Positions 1-6,265 of a stretch of 14,363 bases of DNA are shown here, piece by piece (within the stretch, counting starts at the first letter, position 1; every line of letters begins with the position of its first letter). Position numbers and translations under genes: made by a program. The stretch is taken from NCBI GenBank assembly GCA_019348475.1, contig JAHWJJ010000051.1:1-14363 (forward strand), read 5' to 3'. The notes under the pieces are model-generated. The model searched no databases. It was given only the letters and a program-made list of their open reading frames with translations, and was not told where the DNA came from. This DNA comes from Gemmatimonadota bacterium. GTDB lineage: Bacteria; Gemmatimonadota; Gemmatimonadetes; Longimicrobiales; Longimicrobiaceae.

Positions 1-483
1 CCCGGCCGCGGCCGAGTCGGCGCGCGCCTTGGCCTGCGCCGGGGTGGGGGCCGGCGCGGGCGCCGGCGCCTCGTCCTCCACCGCCGCCAGCCGGGTGAGC
101 CACATGAACGGCGGGGTGGCGCGGCTCACCTCGTCCATCAGGTGCGGCCACACGTAGCGGCGCGTGTCCACCTGGCGGATGACCTCCATCTTGCGGTCGA
201 TGGTGTCGCGCCGCGTGTCCAGCGTCTTCATCAGGGCGATGGTGCGCTCCAGCCGCACCGAGTCGGCCGCCTGGGCGTCGATCTGCGCCTGCAGCTCGCC
301 GCGCGCCTGCCCCGAGGTCCAGAACCAGTACGCCCCCAGCAGCGCCAGCAGCACGGCGGCGCCGGCCAGCCCCGCCACGCGGGGGTCGGCGCCCAGGCTG
401 GGGAGCGACGGCCCGCCCGGGGCGCGGCGCGACGCCGCGGGGCGGCGCGGGGTGCCGCTGGGGAGCAGGTTGATCTCGATCAC
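1..483 (-). CDS. pilN: Type IV pilus assembly protein PilN (3' end beyond window)
   Basis: PilN is an inner-membrane protein of the type IV pilus alignment complex; its cytoplasmic N-terminus binds PilM and its periplasmic coiled coil pairs with PilO. The reading frame starts at GTG 481-483 and stays open for 161 codons to the window edge, so the C-terminus is missing. Its first residues read MIEINLLP, the family's signature N-terminal PilM-docking motif. A single membrane segment follows at about residues 36-52 (GLAGAAVLLALLGAYWF), then a helical, charged stretch (about 55-110) suited to the coiled coil, then an Ala/Pro-rich stretch at the edge of the window. It begins 36 bases after the pilM stop and is surely co-transcribed with it. 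The start is fixed by the motif; no strong ribosome site is visible. Family certainty is high, helped by the pilM neighbour. Confidence 0.9.
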   Translation of the reverse strand, partial: MIEINLLPSGTPRRPAASRRAPGGPSLPSLGADPRVAGLAGAAVLLALLGAYWFWTSGQARGELQAQIDAQAADSVRLERTIALMKTLDTRRDTIDRKMEVIRQVDTRRYVWPHLMDEVSRATPPFMWLTRLAAVEDEAPAPAPAPTPAQAKARADSAAAG

Positions 484-519
484 GTTGGGTCTGCGGTCCG
501 GGTGCGGTGGGCGCCGCCC

Positions 520-1566
520 TCAGGCGGCCTGGCGCAGCGCCAGCCCCACCGACAGCATCAGCATGGGCGCCAGCTCGTCCACGGCGAAGAACGAGGTCAC
601 GCCCGGCCGGGCGCGCAGGCGCTGCAGCGGCGTGGCGATCTCGGTGCGGGCGCGCAGCCGCGCAGCCAGCACGTCCACCAGCCCGGGGATGCGGGCCCCG
701 CCGCCGCACACGAACACGCGGCCCGGCCCCGCCACCCCGTCGCCGGCGCCCAGAAACGCCAGCGCGCGCTCCACCCCCACCGCCAGGTCTTCGGCGCCGC
801 CGCGCAGCAGCTCTTCGAACTCGCGCGCCCGCTCGGACCGTCCCTGCAGCACGGCGTCGGCCTCCTCCACCGTCAGGCCGTGCATGCGGCGCAGGTCCTC
901 GCGCAGCCGGCGCGAGCCCAGCGGCACGTCGCGGGTCAGCACCAGCGCGCCGTCCTGCAGCACGTTCACCGTGCTGATCTCGTGGCCCACGTTCACCAGC
1001 GCGGCCACGCCCTCCATGGCCTCGGGGTAGTTGTACTCGAAGGCGTTGTGCAGAGCGAACGAGTCCACGTCGATCACGCTGGGTCCCAGCCCCGCGTCGC
1101 GCAGCAGCCCCACCTTCTGGTCCACCACGTCGCGCTTGGCCGCCACCAGCAGAACGTTCATCTGCAGGCCGTCGTCCAGCGGGTCCAGGATCTGAAAGTC
1201 CAGCTGCACGTTCTCCATGTCGAAGGGAACGTACTGCTCGGCCTCCCAGCGGATGACCTCGCGCGCGTCCGCCTCCTTCATGCGGTCCATCTGGATCTTC
1301 TTCACCATCACGTCGCGGCCGCCCACCGAGGCGACAAGGCGCTTCGGCTTTACGCCCGACGACTCCATGAGCGACTTCACCGTCTGCACCACGATCTGCG
1401 GGTCCATGACCTCGCCCTCGACGATGGCGTCGGCGATGAGCGGCGTGTGCGACACGTGCACCAGCTCCGGCTCGGGGCCGGAGTGGTCCACCACGGCCAC
1501 CTTGATGAAGCCGCTGCCGATGTCGAGCCCGACCGTGCTCCTGTTGCGGCGCAGAAAGGAAACCAT
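520..1566 (-). CDS. pilM: Type IV pilus assembly protein PilM (actin-like ATPase)
   Basis: PilM is a cytoplasmic actin-fold nucleotide-binding protein that binds the N-terminus of PilN and links the pilus motor to the inner-membrane alignment complex. The 348-residue product matches the usual family length (about 350). Visible features are the phosphate-1 loop GLDIGSGFIK at residues 13-22, the conserved RWEAEQYVPF stretch near 105-114, the second phosphate region around NVGHEISTVNV near 190-200, and the glycine-rich adenosine motif VFVCGGGARIPG near 284-295. The ATG at 1564-1566 is chosen because the N-terminus MVSFLRRN is typical and a GAGG lies just upstream. It is the first gene of a unit continuing into pilN. 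A possible promoter overlaps a perfect inverted repeat about 100 bases upstream (1661-1714). Confidence 0.95.
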   Translation of the reverse strand: MVSFLRRNRSTVGLDIGSGFIKVAVVDHSGPEPELVHVSHTPLIADAIVEGEVMDPQIVVQTVKSLMESSGVKPKRLVASVGGRDVMVKKIQMDRMKEADAREVIRWEAEQYVPFDMENVQLDFQILDPLDDGLQMNVLLVAAKRDVVDQKVGLLRDAGLGPSVIDVDSFALHNAFEYNYPEAMEGVAALVNVGHEISTVNVLQDGALVLTRDVPLGSRRLREDLRRMHGLTVEEADAVLQGRSERAREFEELLRGGAEDLAVGVERALAFLGAGDGVAGPGRVFVCGGGARIPGLVDVLAARLRARTEIATPLQRLRARPGVTSFFAVDELAPMLMLSVGLALRQAA

Positions 1567-1660
1567 GGGCCTCGGCGTGGAGTCCGTGTTCGAGGCGCGG
1601 CCCGCATAGAGGGCCGCGGCGGCGAGCGTGAAAGGCTATGGAGCAGGAAGGTTGGTCAAC

Positions 1661-1714
1661 ACGTTAGCGCGGGCATGCGCGCTCGTCAAGATGGACGCGA
1701 CATGCCCGCGCTAA
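1661..1714 (-). promoter_or_regulatory. 14-bp inverted repeat overlapping a candidate pilM promoter
   Basis: A perfect 14-bp inverted repeat has arms TTAGCGCGGGCATG at 1664-1677 and CATGCCCGCGCTAA at 1701-1714, with a 23-base spacer. On the minus strand a TTGACG hexamer (1684-1689) and TAACGT (1661-1666) are separated by exactly 17 bases and face pilM. One arm fills the space between the two hexamers. That geometry suits a repressor or activator site over a sigma-70 type promoter. The -10 hexamer is only a fair match. The repeat also lies 19 bases after the stop of the upstream minor-pilin operon, so it could instead form a transcript-end hairpin, although no T-run follows. Confidence 0.45.
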
Positions 1715-1732
1715 ACCCTGCCCCGGCGATGG

Positions 1733-2965
1733 TTAGCGTATCAGTTCGTACCAGGCGAATGTACTGCCGGCGCGCTGCTGCGGTGCCGACTGCAGGCCGG
1801 CGGCGTTCAGCGCCCGTTCGGCGTCGCGGACGGCGCAGCGGTTGAACTTGATGGTCGCGGTGCCGGTGATGTTGTCCTCCACCGTGCTCGACGATCCGAA
1901 CGCGATCACGCCCCCCTCGATCTTTGACTCCTCGCCCGCCTGGCCGCCGCGGATGAACATGTCCTTTTCCACCAGGATGATCCCTTTGTACGTAAAGTTG
2001 CCCTGGATCTCCAGGCTGCCGTTCAGCACGATGATCATTCCCTGGCCATAGCGGCCATTGATCCTTACGCTGCCGCCCCCCGCGTCGATGGCCACCACCA
2101 CGTGCTTTGCCGCCGAGGCCGCGCTGGGGCACTGCACGCCCAGCACGGCCGGGCACCCCCAGCGATACTTGGGGTTGGTGCCGCTTTCCTCGTTGATCGG
2201 GGTCGTGGCGTATGCCGCCGAGTCCCACCGGGCGCCGAACTTGATCTGGGCGCGGTCGGCCAGGTCCGTGAGCGTCACTCCGGGCCCCAGGATGTTCTCC
2301 GCCAGCCTGCTCTTGTCGTAGTCGGTGACGTTGGTGGCGCCCTCGAGGTTGTCGTCGGCGTTTCCGCTCAGGTTGATCCTGGAGCCCGCGGTGACCTGCA
2401 CCGCGTAGTCGGAGGTGTTGTTCGCGGTCCCGCAGTAGTTGGTGCCGCTGCGCCCGTCGCTGATGGTGGCGTTGCCGGACACGGTCAGGTCGCCGCCCGA
2501 GGTGGCGCCCGCGTTGATGTTGGTGTTCAGCGTCGCGAAGGAGCGCCGCAGATTCAGGAAGGCACCCACACCGCGCCCGCGCCCGTCCTGCGGCAGCGCC
2601 ACCAGCGAGAACGTCTCGGTGGCGGCCACGGTCCCCGCCGGCGGGTTCTGATCGTCCGTCCACGCCAGCCGGGCCACCTGGATCTGGTAGGTCTTTCCGC
2701 CCGGCCCCTGCGCCACGCCGCCCTGGGTGGGGGTCATGAAGATGCCGCCCGCCTGCGCGCGGTCGAAGACGTACTGCTCCAGCGCCGCGTCGGCGGTGTA
2801 CAGCGAGCCCGCCGCCGTGCGGTGCGCCGCGCTGATGGCGTACTCGGTGGACGAGGTGAGCAGCGCGGTGGTGACCAGCAGGCTCACCGCCACCAGCCCG
2901 AACAGCGCCACCGGGAGGGCCACGCCGCGGCGGTCGGCCGCGAGCCGTGCGAAACGGTTGGACAT
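1733..2965 (-). CDS. PilX/GspK-like minor pilin with beta-solenoid-like tail
   Basis: This 410-residue protein starts with a prepilin-like leader ending in RRG (12-14), followed by a hydrophobic helix VALPVALFGLVAVSLL from residue 15. Position +5 after the predicted cut is Val rather than Glu, as is usual for the PilX/GspK class that sits at the fibre tip. The C-terminal two thirds is rich in Gly, Asn, Ser and Thr. It contains short repeating hydrophobic strands such as GSLEIQGNFTYKGIILVEKD, which look like a right-handed beta-solenoid (bactofilin-like). It is the last of four minor-pilin genes, nine bases after the pilW-like stop, and its ribosome site AAGGGGG (2969-2975) overlaps that stop codon. 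The product is likely a pilus tip or adhesin component. The N-terminal assignment is firm; the tail fold is an inference from pattern alone. Confidence 0.8.
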   Translation of the reverse strand: MSNRFARLAADRRGVALPVALFGLVAVSLLVTTALLTSSTEYAISAAHRTAAGSLYTADAALEQYVFDRAQAGGIFMTPTQGGVAQGPGGKTYQIQVARLAWTDDQNPPAGTVAATETFSLVALPQDGRGRGVGAFLNLRRSFATLNTNINAGATSGGDLTVSGNATISDGRSGTNYCGTANNTSDYAVQVTAGSRINLSGNADDNLEGATNVTDYDKSRLAENILGPGVTLTDLADRAQIKFGARWDSAAYATTPINEESGTNPKYRWGCPAVLGVQCPSAASAAKHVVVAIDAGGGSVRINGRYGQGMIIVLNGSLEIQGNFTYKGIILVEKDMFIRGGQAGEESKIEGGVIAFGSSSTVEDNITGTATIKFNRCAVRDAERALNAAGLQSAPQQRAGSTFAWYELIR

Positions 2966-2974
2966 GGTCCCCCT

Positions 2975-3841
2975 TTAGTTGTAGTTGCGGAGCTGCACCG
3001 TGGCGGAGTCGAACTCCACCTGCGGGGTGGTTCCCCCCGCGCGGCTCTTCATCCGCACCCGCAGCCGCACCTGGCTCAGGTTGGACGTGGAGGCGTTGAC
3101 CCCGGGCGCGTTGGCCAGCGCCACGGGCGGGGTGCCGGTGAAGTAGGTGAAGCTGACGCCGCCGGCGTCGGCGTCCACGGGCCCCGCAAGGGGCTGCATG
3201 TTCCAGGCGCCGCCCGTCGTCATTCCGTTGCTGCGGTGAATCCACTGCGCCCCGCGCGACGTCCGTACGTCGTAGCGCACACGCTGGTACAGGGCGGCGG
3301 TGGACCCCGCGGCCACGCCGGGGTGGTTGGCGCCGTCCAGCTGGAACGCCACCACGTTCCCCGAGGGGTTCAGGTTGGCGCACGCCACCGCGGGGTCCAC
3401 CTCCGTGGCCTGCAGCACGGTGGCGCGCGTGGGGAGCGCGGGCTGCCAGGCGCCGGCGCCGGCGCGAAGCAGGAGCCCCGCATCCGCCCCCACGGGGGTG
3501 GGCTGCCCGGCGATGGTGGGGAAGAGCACCACCGTGCGGGTGGTGCCCGTCTGCCCGCACACCAGGCCCCAGCGCCGCGGGAGCATGACCTCGATGGCAT
3601 CGGCGTCCCCGCGCTCCACCCCCGCCGAGATGGCGCCGCGCAGGTCGCTGGCCACCATCTCCAGCGCGCCGCGCGCGTTCTGCTGCACCTCTTCGCGGCC
3701 GCTCTGCATGGCGGTGAGCCGCGTCTGTCCGGTCACGAACTGCAGCACCACGCCGATGATGAGCGCGCCCAACACCAGCGAGATCAGCAGCTCGGCCAGG
3801 GTAAAGCCCCGCCGGCCCAGGGATGGACTACATGAAGACAC
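2975..3841 (-). CDS. PilW-like type IV minor pilin
   Basis: The 288-residue product carries a class III prepilin signal. A short positive leader ends in RRG (10-12), then comes FTLAELLISLVLGALIIGVVLQF with Phe at +1 and Glu at +5, to be cut by the prepilin peptidase PilD. Length, position after a PilV-type gene and a beta-rich globular tail fit PilW, a minor pilin of the tip priming complex in Pseudomonas-type systems. The start is GTG at 3839-3841; the adjacent ATG at 3831-3833 is out of frame and hits a stop at once. It overlaps the end of the pilV gene by 14 bases, implying translational coupling. The tail is too divergent to name subdomains by eye. PilW versus a GspJ-like relative cannot be separated here, but context favours PilW. 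Confidence 0.82.
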   Translation of the reverse strand: MSSCSPSLGRRGFTLAELLISLVLGALIIGVVLQFVTGQTRLTAMQSGREEVQQNARGALEMVASDLRGAISAGVERGDADAIEVMLPRRWGLVCGQTGTTRTVVLFPTIAGQPTPVGADAGLLLRAGAGAWQPALPTRATVLQATEVDPAVACANLNPSGNVVAFQLDGANHPGVAAGSTAALYQRVRYDVRTSRGAQWIHRSNGMTTGGAWNMQPLAGPVDADAGGVSFTYFTGTPPVALANAPGVNASTSNLSQVRLRVRMKSRAGGTTPQVEFDSATVQLRNYN

Positions 3842-4250
3842 GGCCGGTAACGGTGGTGGGGGTGAGGGCGGCGTTGCCCACGCCCACGCTGGGCGGGGTC
3901 ACCGTCACGGTGATGGTCCACAGGGTGCCGCTGGGCTGCACGTTCTGCTGCACCATGGTCTGCACCAGCGTACCGTTGGCCAGCACCTGCTCGCTCGGGC
4001 CGGGGTTCAGGTTCGACCGCACGCGCTCCTGCGTGGTCTCCAGCTGCTGCGAGGCGATCAGCGTATACTCCGTCATGCGGTTGGCCGTGGCGATGCTGCG
4101 GCTGGCGCCGATGGCCAGCGATTCCAGCGCCAGCAGCCCCACCGCCAGCACCACCATCGCGATCAGCACCTCGACCAGCGTAAAGCCCCCGCGGTCCCCG
4201 CGCGCGGCCATGAGGCGCGCCTTCGCCAGAGACACGTCAGTTTCCACCAC
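3828..4250 (-). CDS. pilV: PilV-type minor pilin (type IV pilus modification protein)
   Basis: The 140-residue product has a class III leader ending at Gly22 (DRGG, 19-22) followed by FTLVEVLIAMVVLAVGLLALE with Glu at +5. The run VLIAMVVLAVGLLALESLA is characteristic of PilV/GspI family proteins, minor pseudopilins of the fibre tip. It starts at GTG 4248-4250, preceded by a GGAGGG ribosome site six bases away; a second in-frame GTG follows at once (4245-4247). Its start overlaps the FimT-type gene by 14 bases and its end overlaps the PilW-type gene by 14 bases, so the three are translationally coupled. The C-terminal part is short and Val/Thr rich. PilV family membership is well supported by the N-terminus and gene order. 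Confidence 0.87.
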   Translation of the reverse strand: MVETDVSLAKARLMAARGDRGGFTLVEVLIAMVVLAVGLLALESLAIGASRSIATANRMTEYTLIASQQLETTQERVRSNLNPGPSEQVLANGTLVQTMVQQNVQPSGTLWTITVTVTPPSVGVGNAALTPTTVTGRVFM

Positions 4251-4713
4251 GGTACACCCTCCCTACGGCCGAAATGCTCACGGTGTCCACCTTTCCCGTA
4301 CGGTTCACCAGCAGCTGCTGCGCCGAGGCCGCGGTCAGCATGCCGCGCGAGTTGAAGGTCACCCGCGCGGTCGTCGGCGAAACCGAGATGTCGCGCTGGC
4401 CGCCGCGCACGTCCACGGTCTTGATGGTCCGGAGCACCGCGGCGCCGTTGTCTACCGTCACCTGGTAGGTGGACGGGCCGGTCATCCGCACGGAGACGGA
4501 GCGCCCTTCGCGCACAGCCTGGGTACGGGCCATCGTAAGGTCGCCCACCACCTGCGAGGTCGCGCTGCGCGCGTTCAGGTGGCGGATGAAGCCGAAGAAC
4601 CGGGGCAGCGCCATCGACGAGATGATGGCGGCCAGGATCAGCACGATCAGGAGCTCGGTGAGGGTGAATCCCCCCCGCGAGTCCCGGCGCCGGACGGTGG
4701 TTGCGGTGGTCAT
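4237..4713 (-). CDS. FimT/GspH family minor pseudopilin (first gene of minor-pilin operon)
   Basis: The preferred start is ATG 4711-4713, giving 158 residues. It has a GGAGG (4725-4729) eleven bases upstream and yields a normal leader MTTATTVRRRDSRGG before FTLTELLIVLILAAIISSM with Glu at +5. The frame stays open further upstream to an ATG at 4813-4815, but that would give an implausibly long leader. The body follows the GspH/FimT pattern: a helix around NARSATSQVVGDLTMARTQAVREGRSVSVRM, a central region with VTFNSRGML, and the terminal VSISAVGRVYRGG, the usual conserved Gly-Arg near the end. It heads a four-gene overlapping operon FimT-PilV-PilW-PilX-like. In related systems FimT can bind DNA during natural transformation; whether this one does cannot be told from the sequence. 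Confidence 0.87.
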   Translation of the reverse strand: MTTATTVRRRDSRGGFTLTELLIVLILAAIISSMALPRFFGFIRHLNARSATSQVVGDLTMARTQAVREGRSVSVRMTGPSTYQVTVDNGAAVLRTIKTVDVRGGQRDISVSPTTARVTFNSRGMLTAASAQQLLVNRTGKVDTVSISAVGRVYRGGN

Positions 4714-4806
4714 GTGGGTGGTGTCCTCCAACTTCCGTGCCCGGTGCGGCGGGGTAGAAAAGCAAGCCAATCCGCCAATCCTCGCCCGCAGGCGCACCTC
4801 ATATTC

Positions 4807-4822
4807 TTTCCGCACGCGGAAA
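4807..4822. promoter_or_regulatory. Palindrome upstream of the minor-pilin operon
   Basis: Arms TTTCCGC (4807-4813) and GCGGAAA (4816-4822) form a perfect 7-bp palindrome with a two-base centre, about 95 bases upstream of the FimT-type start. It is AT-richer than its surroundings and lies where the operon's promoter should be. It could be an operator. No convincing -35/-10 pair stands out around it. Confidence 0.3.
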
Positions 4823-4924
4823 TGTTTTCCGGGTGCCGCGATCCTCTCCGCCGATCTTCTCTCCGCGCCTTCTCCGCGCGACCCGCCGCTCGCCGTCTCG
4901 CGGCGGACGCTGCGGCGCGCCGAA

Positions 4925-4947
4925 CGACAAAGCCGCCCGGAGGCGGC
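4925..4947 (-). terminator. Rho-independent-like terminator after the second pilin gene
   Basis: On the minus strand, a GCCGCC / GGCGGC stem (4942-4947 and 4932-4937) with a four-base loop (4938-4941) is followed by TTTGTCGTT. It lies about 50 bases past the stop of the pilin at 4995-5369. The T-run is short but it is the best canonical terminator in the window, separating the pilin unit from the minor-pilin operon. Confidence 0.6.
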
Positions 4948-4994
4948 CCTGGCACAGCGTAACCCCGTGCCGCGCCGGCCGCGGCGCGTGAGGC

Positions 4995-5369
4995 TCAGCA
5001 GGTGCCTTCGGTCACCTCGCCCGACTGGTCGACGCGGAACGACCGCAGTCCCAGCGCGACGTTCAGGGGCGCCGCGCAGGCCACGTACGCGGCCCCGCCG
5101 CCCGACGAGAGCGTAAAGCCGTAGTACTTCCCCGCCGTCATGTTCGAGGCGCCGCCCTCCAGCGCCGCAAACGTCGTGGCGTACTCCCCATTCGCCGCCC
5201 TGTGCCGCTCCTGCAGCGTGTACAGCTGTTTCAGGATGGGCCCGGCCTCCGCCTCGCGGGAACGGATCGTGACGCCGTTGAACTTGGGAATCGCGAGCGC
5301 CGCCAGAATGCCGATGATGACCACGACGATCATCAGCTCGATCAGAGTAAAGCCGCGTCTCGAGTTCAT
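4995..5369 (-). CDS. Type IV pilin (PilA-like, second tandem copy)
   Basis: The ATG at 5367-5369 gives a 124-residue pilin. The leader is only MNSRRG, followed by FTLIELMIVVVIIGILAALAIPKF, the textbook pilin N-terminal helix with Glu at +5. An upstream in-frame ATG at 5457-5459 exists but would give a 36-residue leader and run into the preceding hairpin, so it is rejected. Two cysteines, Cys98 and the terminal Cys124, could form the C-terminal disulfide loop of type IV pilins. The stretch REAEAGPILKQLYTLQERH closely parallels the same region of the neighbouring pilin at 5493-5864, so the two look like paralogues. It lies downstream of that gene behind a strong hairpin and is probably expressed at a lower level from the same promoter. 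It could be a minor or alternative fibre subunit. Confidence 0.93.
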   Translation of the reverse strand: MNSRRGFTLIELMIVVVIIGILAALAIPKFNGVTIRSREAEAGPILKQLYTLQERHRAANGEYATTFAALEGGASNMTAGKYYGFTLSSGGGAAYVACAAPLNVALGLRSFRVDQSGEVTEGTC

Positions 5370-5437
5370 GGTCGGGCGTCCAATTCGGATGGAAGGGGCT
5401 GATGCGACAGCCGACACGTACGGCAGGGGGCTACGCT

Positions 5438-5473
5438 GAACCGGGGGCCGGGTCTTCACCCGACCCCCGGTTC
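5438..5473 (-). terminator. GC-rich stem-loop between the two pilin genes
   Basis: Arms 5438-5452 and 5459-5473 form a 15-bp stem, perfect but for one G-U wobble on the minus strand, with a six-base loop. It begins 20 bases after the pilA stop. No T-run follows, so it may be a leaky terminator or a 3' stabilising hairpin rather than a full stop; the next pilin starts about 70 bases later without a visible promoter of its own. Confidence 0.6.
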
Positions 5474-5492
5474 AATGCCTGGAGCCCGCCGC

Positions 5493-5864
5493 TTACGGGG
5501 TGACGGCGCCGGTGACGCAGTCGCGGGTCGCGGTCACGAGGCCGCTGGTGATGCCGGTGCGCGCCGGAGTGGCGGTGGCAACCGAAGCGGTGGCGGTACC
5601 GGTCCACGAGAAGTCGAAGTACTTGGCGTTCGGGTTGTCCCAGCCAATCTCGGTACCGTTGGGGGCGTACGAACCGTTCTCCTGGAAGTACGTGCCCTGC
5701 AGGGTGCAGATCTGCTTGAGCACCGGGCCGGCTTCCGCCTGCTTGGCGTTCTTCGAGACGCTGTTGAACTTGGGGATCGCGATCGCGGCCAGGATGCCGA
5801 TGATGACGACCACGATCATGAGCTCGATGAGCGTGAAGCCCTTGTTGTTCCGCAGGTTGCGCAT
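5493..5864 (-). CDS. pilA: Major type IV pilin PilA (probable)
   Basis: The 123-residue pilin starts at ATG 5862-5864 with a strong ribosome site AAGGAAG (5871-5877) six bases upstream. The leader MRNLRNNKG is cut by prepilin peptidase before Phe10; FTLIELMIVVVIIGILAAIAIPKF forms the conserved N-terminal helix with Glu at +5 (residue 14). Two cysteines, Cys53 and Cys116, are available for a disulfide. The small size and the GPVLKQICTLQGTYFQENGSYA region after the helix resemble short PilA-type proteins of non-proteobacterial groups. The sigma-54 promoter match, strong ribosome site and following hairpin suggest that this, not the downstream paralogue, is the major fibre subunit. It could be a minor pilin if a longer pilin gene exists elsewhere. 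Confidence 0.94.
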   Translation of the reverse strand: MRNLRNNKGFTLIELMIVVVIIGILAAIAIPKFNSVSKNAKQAEAGPVLKQICTLQGTYFQENGSYAPNGTEIGWDNPNAKYFDFSWTGTATASVATATPARTGITSGLVTATRDCVTGAVTP

Positions 5865-5961
5865 GGGAGTCTTCCTTGGGTGGGGGTCGGTTGGGTACTT
5901 CAGCGCGTTCTTGCGCTGCTGGCCCTGGGTAAGGCAACGGGTGTGCCTGATCGTGGCATTC

Positions 5962-5977
5962 TGCTAACTCTTTGCCA
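5962..5977 (-). promoter_or_regulatory. Sigma-54 (-24/-12) promoter of pilA
   Basis: On the minus strand the 16-base site reads TGGCAAAGAGTTAGCA. The invariant GG and GC are separated by exactly ten bases, TGGCA is intact at -24, and four of five consensus bases match at -12. Transcription would start near 5950, leaving about 85 bases of leader before pilA. A sigma-54 activator of the NtrC class with an intact GAFTGA loop is encoded 1.5 kb upstream, and pilA in Pseudomonas and Myxococcus is known to be driven by PilR and sigma-54. The match is seen; its use is inferred. Confidence 0.72.
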
Positions 5978-6023
5978 GAGCTGCGTTTACGAGAACACCA
6001 GACGCCACGTGCCGCGCGGATCG

Positions 6024-6064
6024 GGCGGAATCCTGCACTGTTCCATGCAGATTGCCATTCCGCC
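6024..6064. promoter_or_regulatory. Nested inverted repeat, candidate activator binding site for pilA
   Basis: Outer arms GGCGGAAT (6024-6031) and ATTCCGCC (6057-6064) enclose inner arms CTGCA (6033-6037) and TGCAG (6046-6050). The site lies roughly 75-115 bases upstream of the predicted pilA transcription start, the usual distance for an enhancer-binding protein that contacts sigma-54 polymerase by looping. It may be the binding site of the activator encoded at 7384-8745. Confidence 0.45.
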
Positions 6065-6155
6065 TGCTCCCATCGCACGGCACAGCGCCGCACGTGCCGC
6101 GGAGGGGGCCGTGCCGGCGGAGCGGCGGCCCGCGGATGCGCCGAGTGCGGGAGCC

Positions 6156-6181
6156 GCGCCAGGATGCCGCGATCCTGGCGC
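6156..6181 (-). terminator. Perfect stem-loop downstream of the FimT-like gene
   Basis: Arms GCGCCAGGAT (6156-6165) and ATCCTGGCGC (6172-6181) form a perfect 10-bp stem with a six-base loop, 84 bases after the FimT-like stop. There is no T-run, so it is a probable but not classical transcript end, insulating the upstream gene from the pilA promoter. Confidence 0.45.
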
Positions 6182-6265
6182 CACGCCGAAAGTACCTGCG
6201 GGCGGGCAGGGCTGCCGGTGCCGGTGGGCCGGCGTGCGGATTGGGGCGCGGCAGCCGGGCCACGG

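Larger units (their letters stand above)
5865..6265. other. Intergenic region upstream of pilA
   Basis: This 400-base stretch holds the pilA leader, the sigma-54 promoter match and the nested inverted repeat described separately. The remainder (6065-6265) contains only the hairpin at 6156-6181. I see no further gene on either strand: open frames here have extreme Arg/Ala/Gly content and no credible starts. Confidence 0.6.

Noticed and set aside
142..1845. Long plus-strand open frame across pilM and pilN
   Set aside because: It is a high-GC shadow of the minus-strand genes, His/Arg/Gln-rich with no recognisable domain; pilM and pilN on the opposite strand have clear family motifs.
4762..4777. 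Possible second sigma-54 site upstream of the minor-pilin operon (TGGCGG ... TTGC on the minus strand)
   Set aside because: The GG and GC are separated by eleven bases instead of the strict ten, so it should not function as a -24/-12 promoter despite good half-sites.
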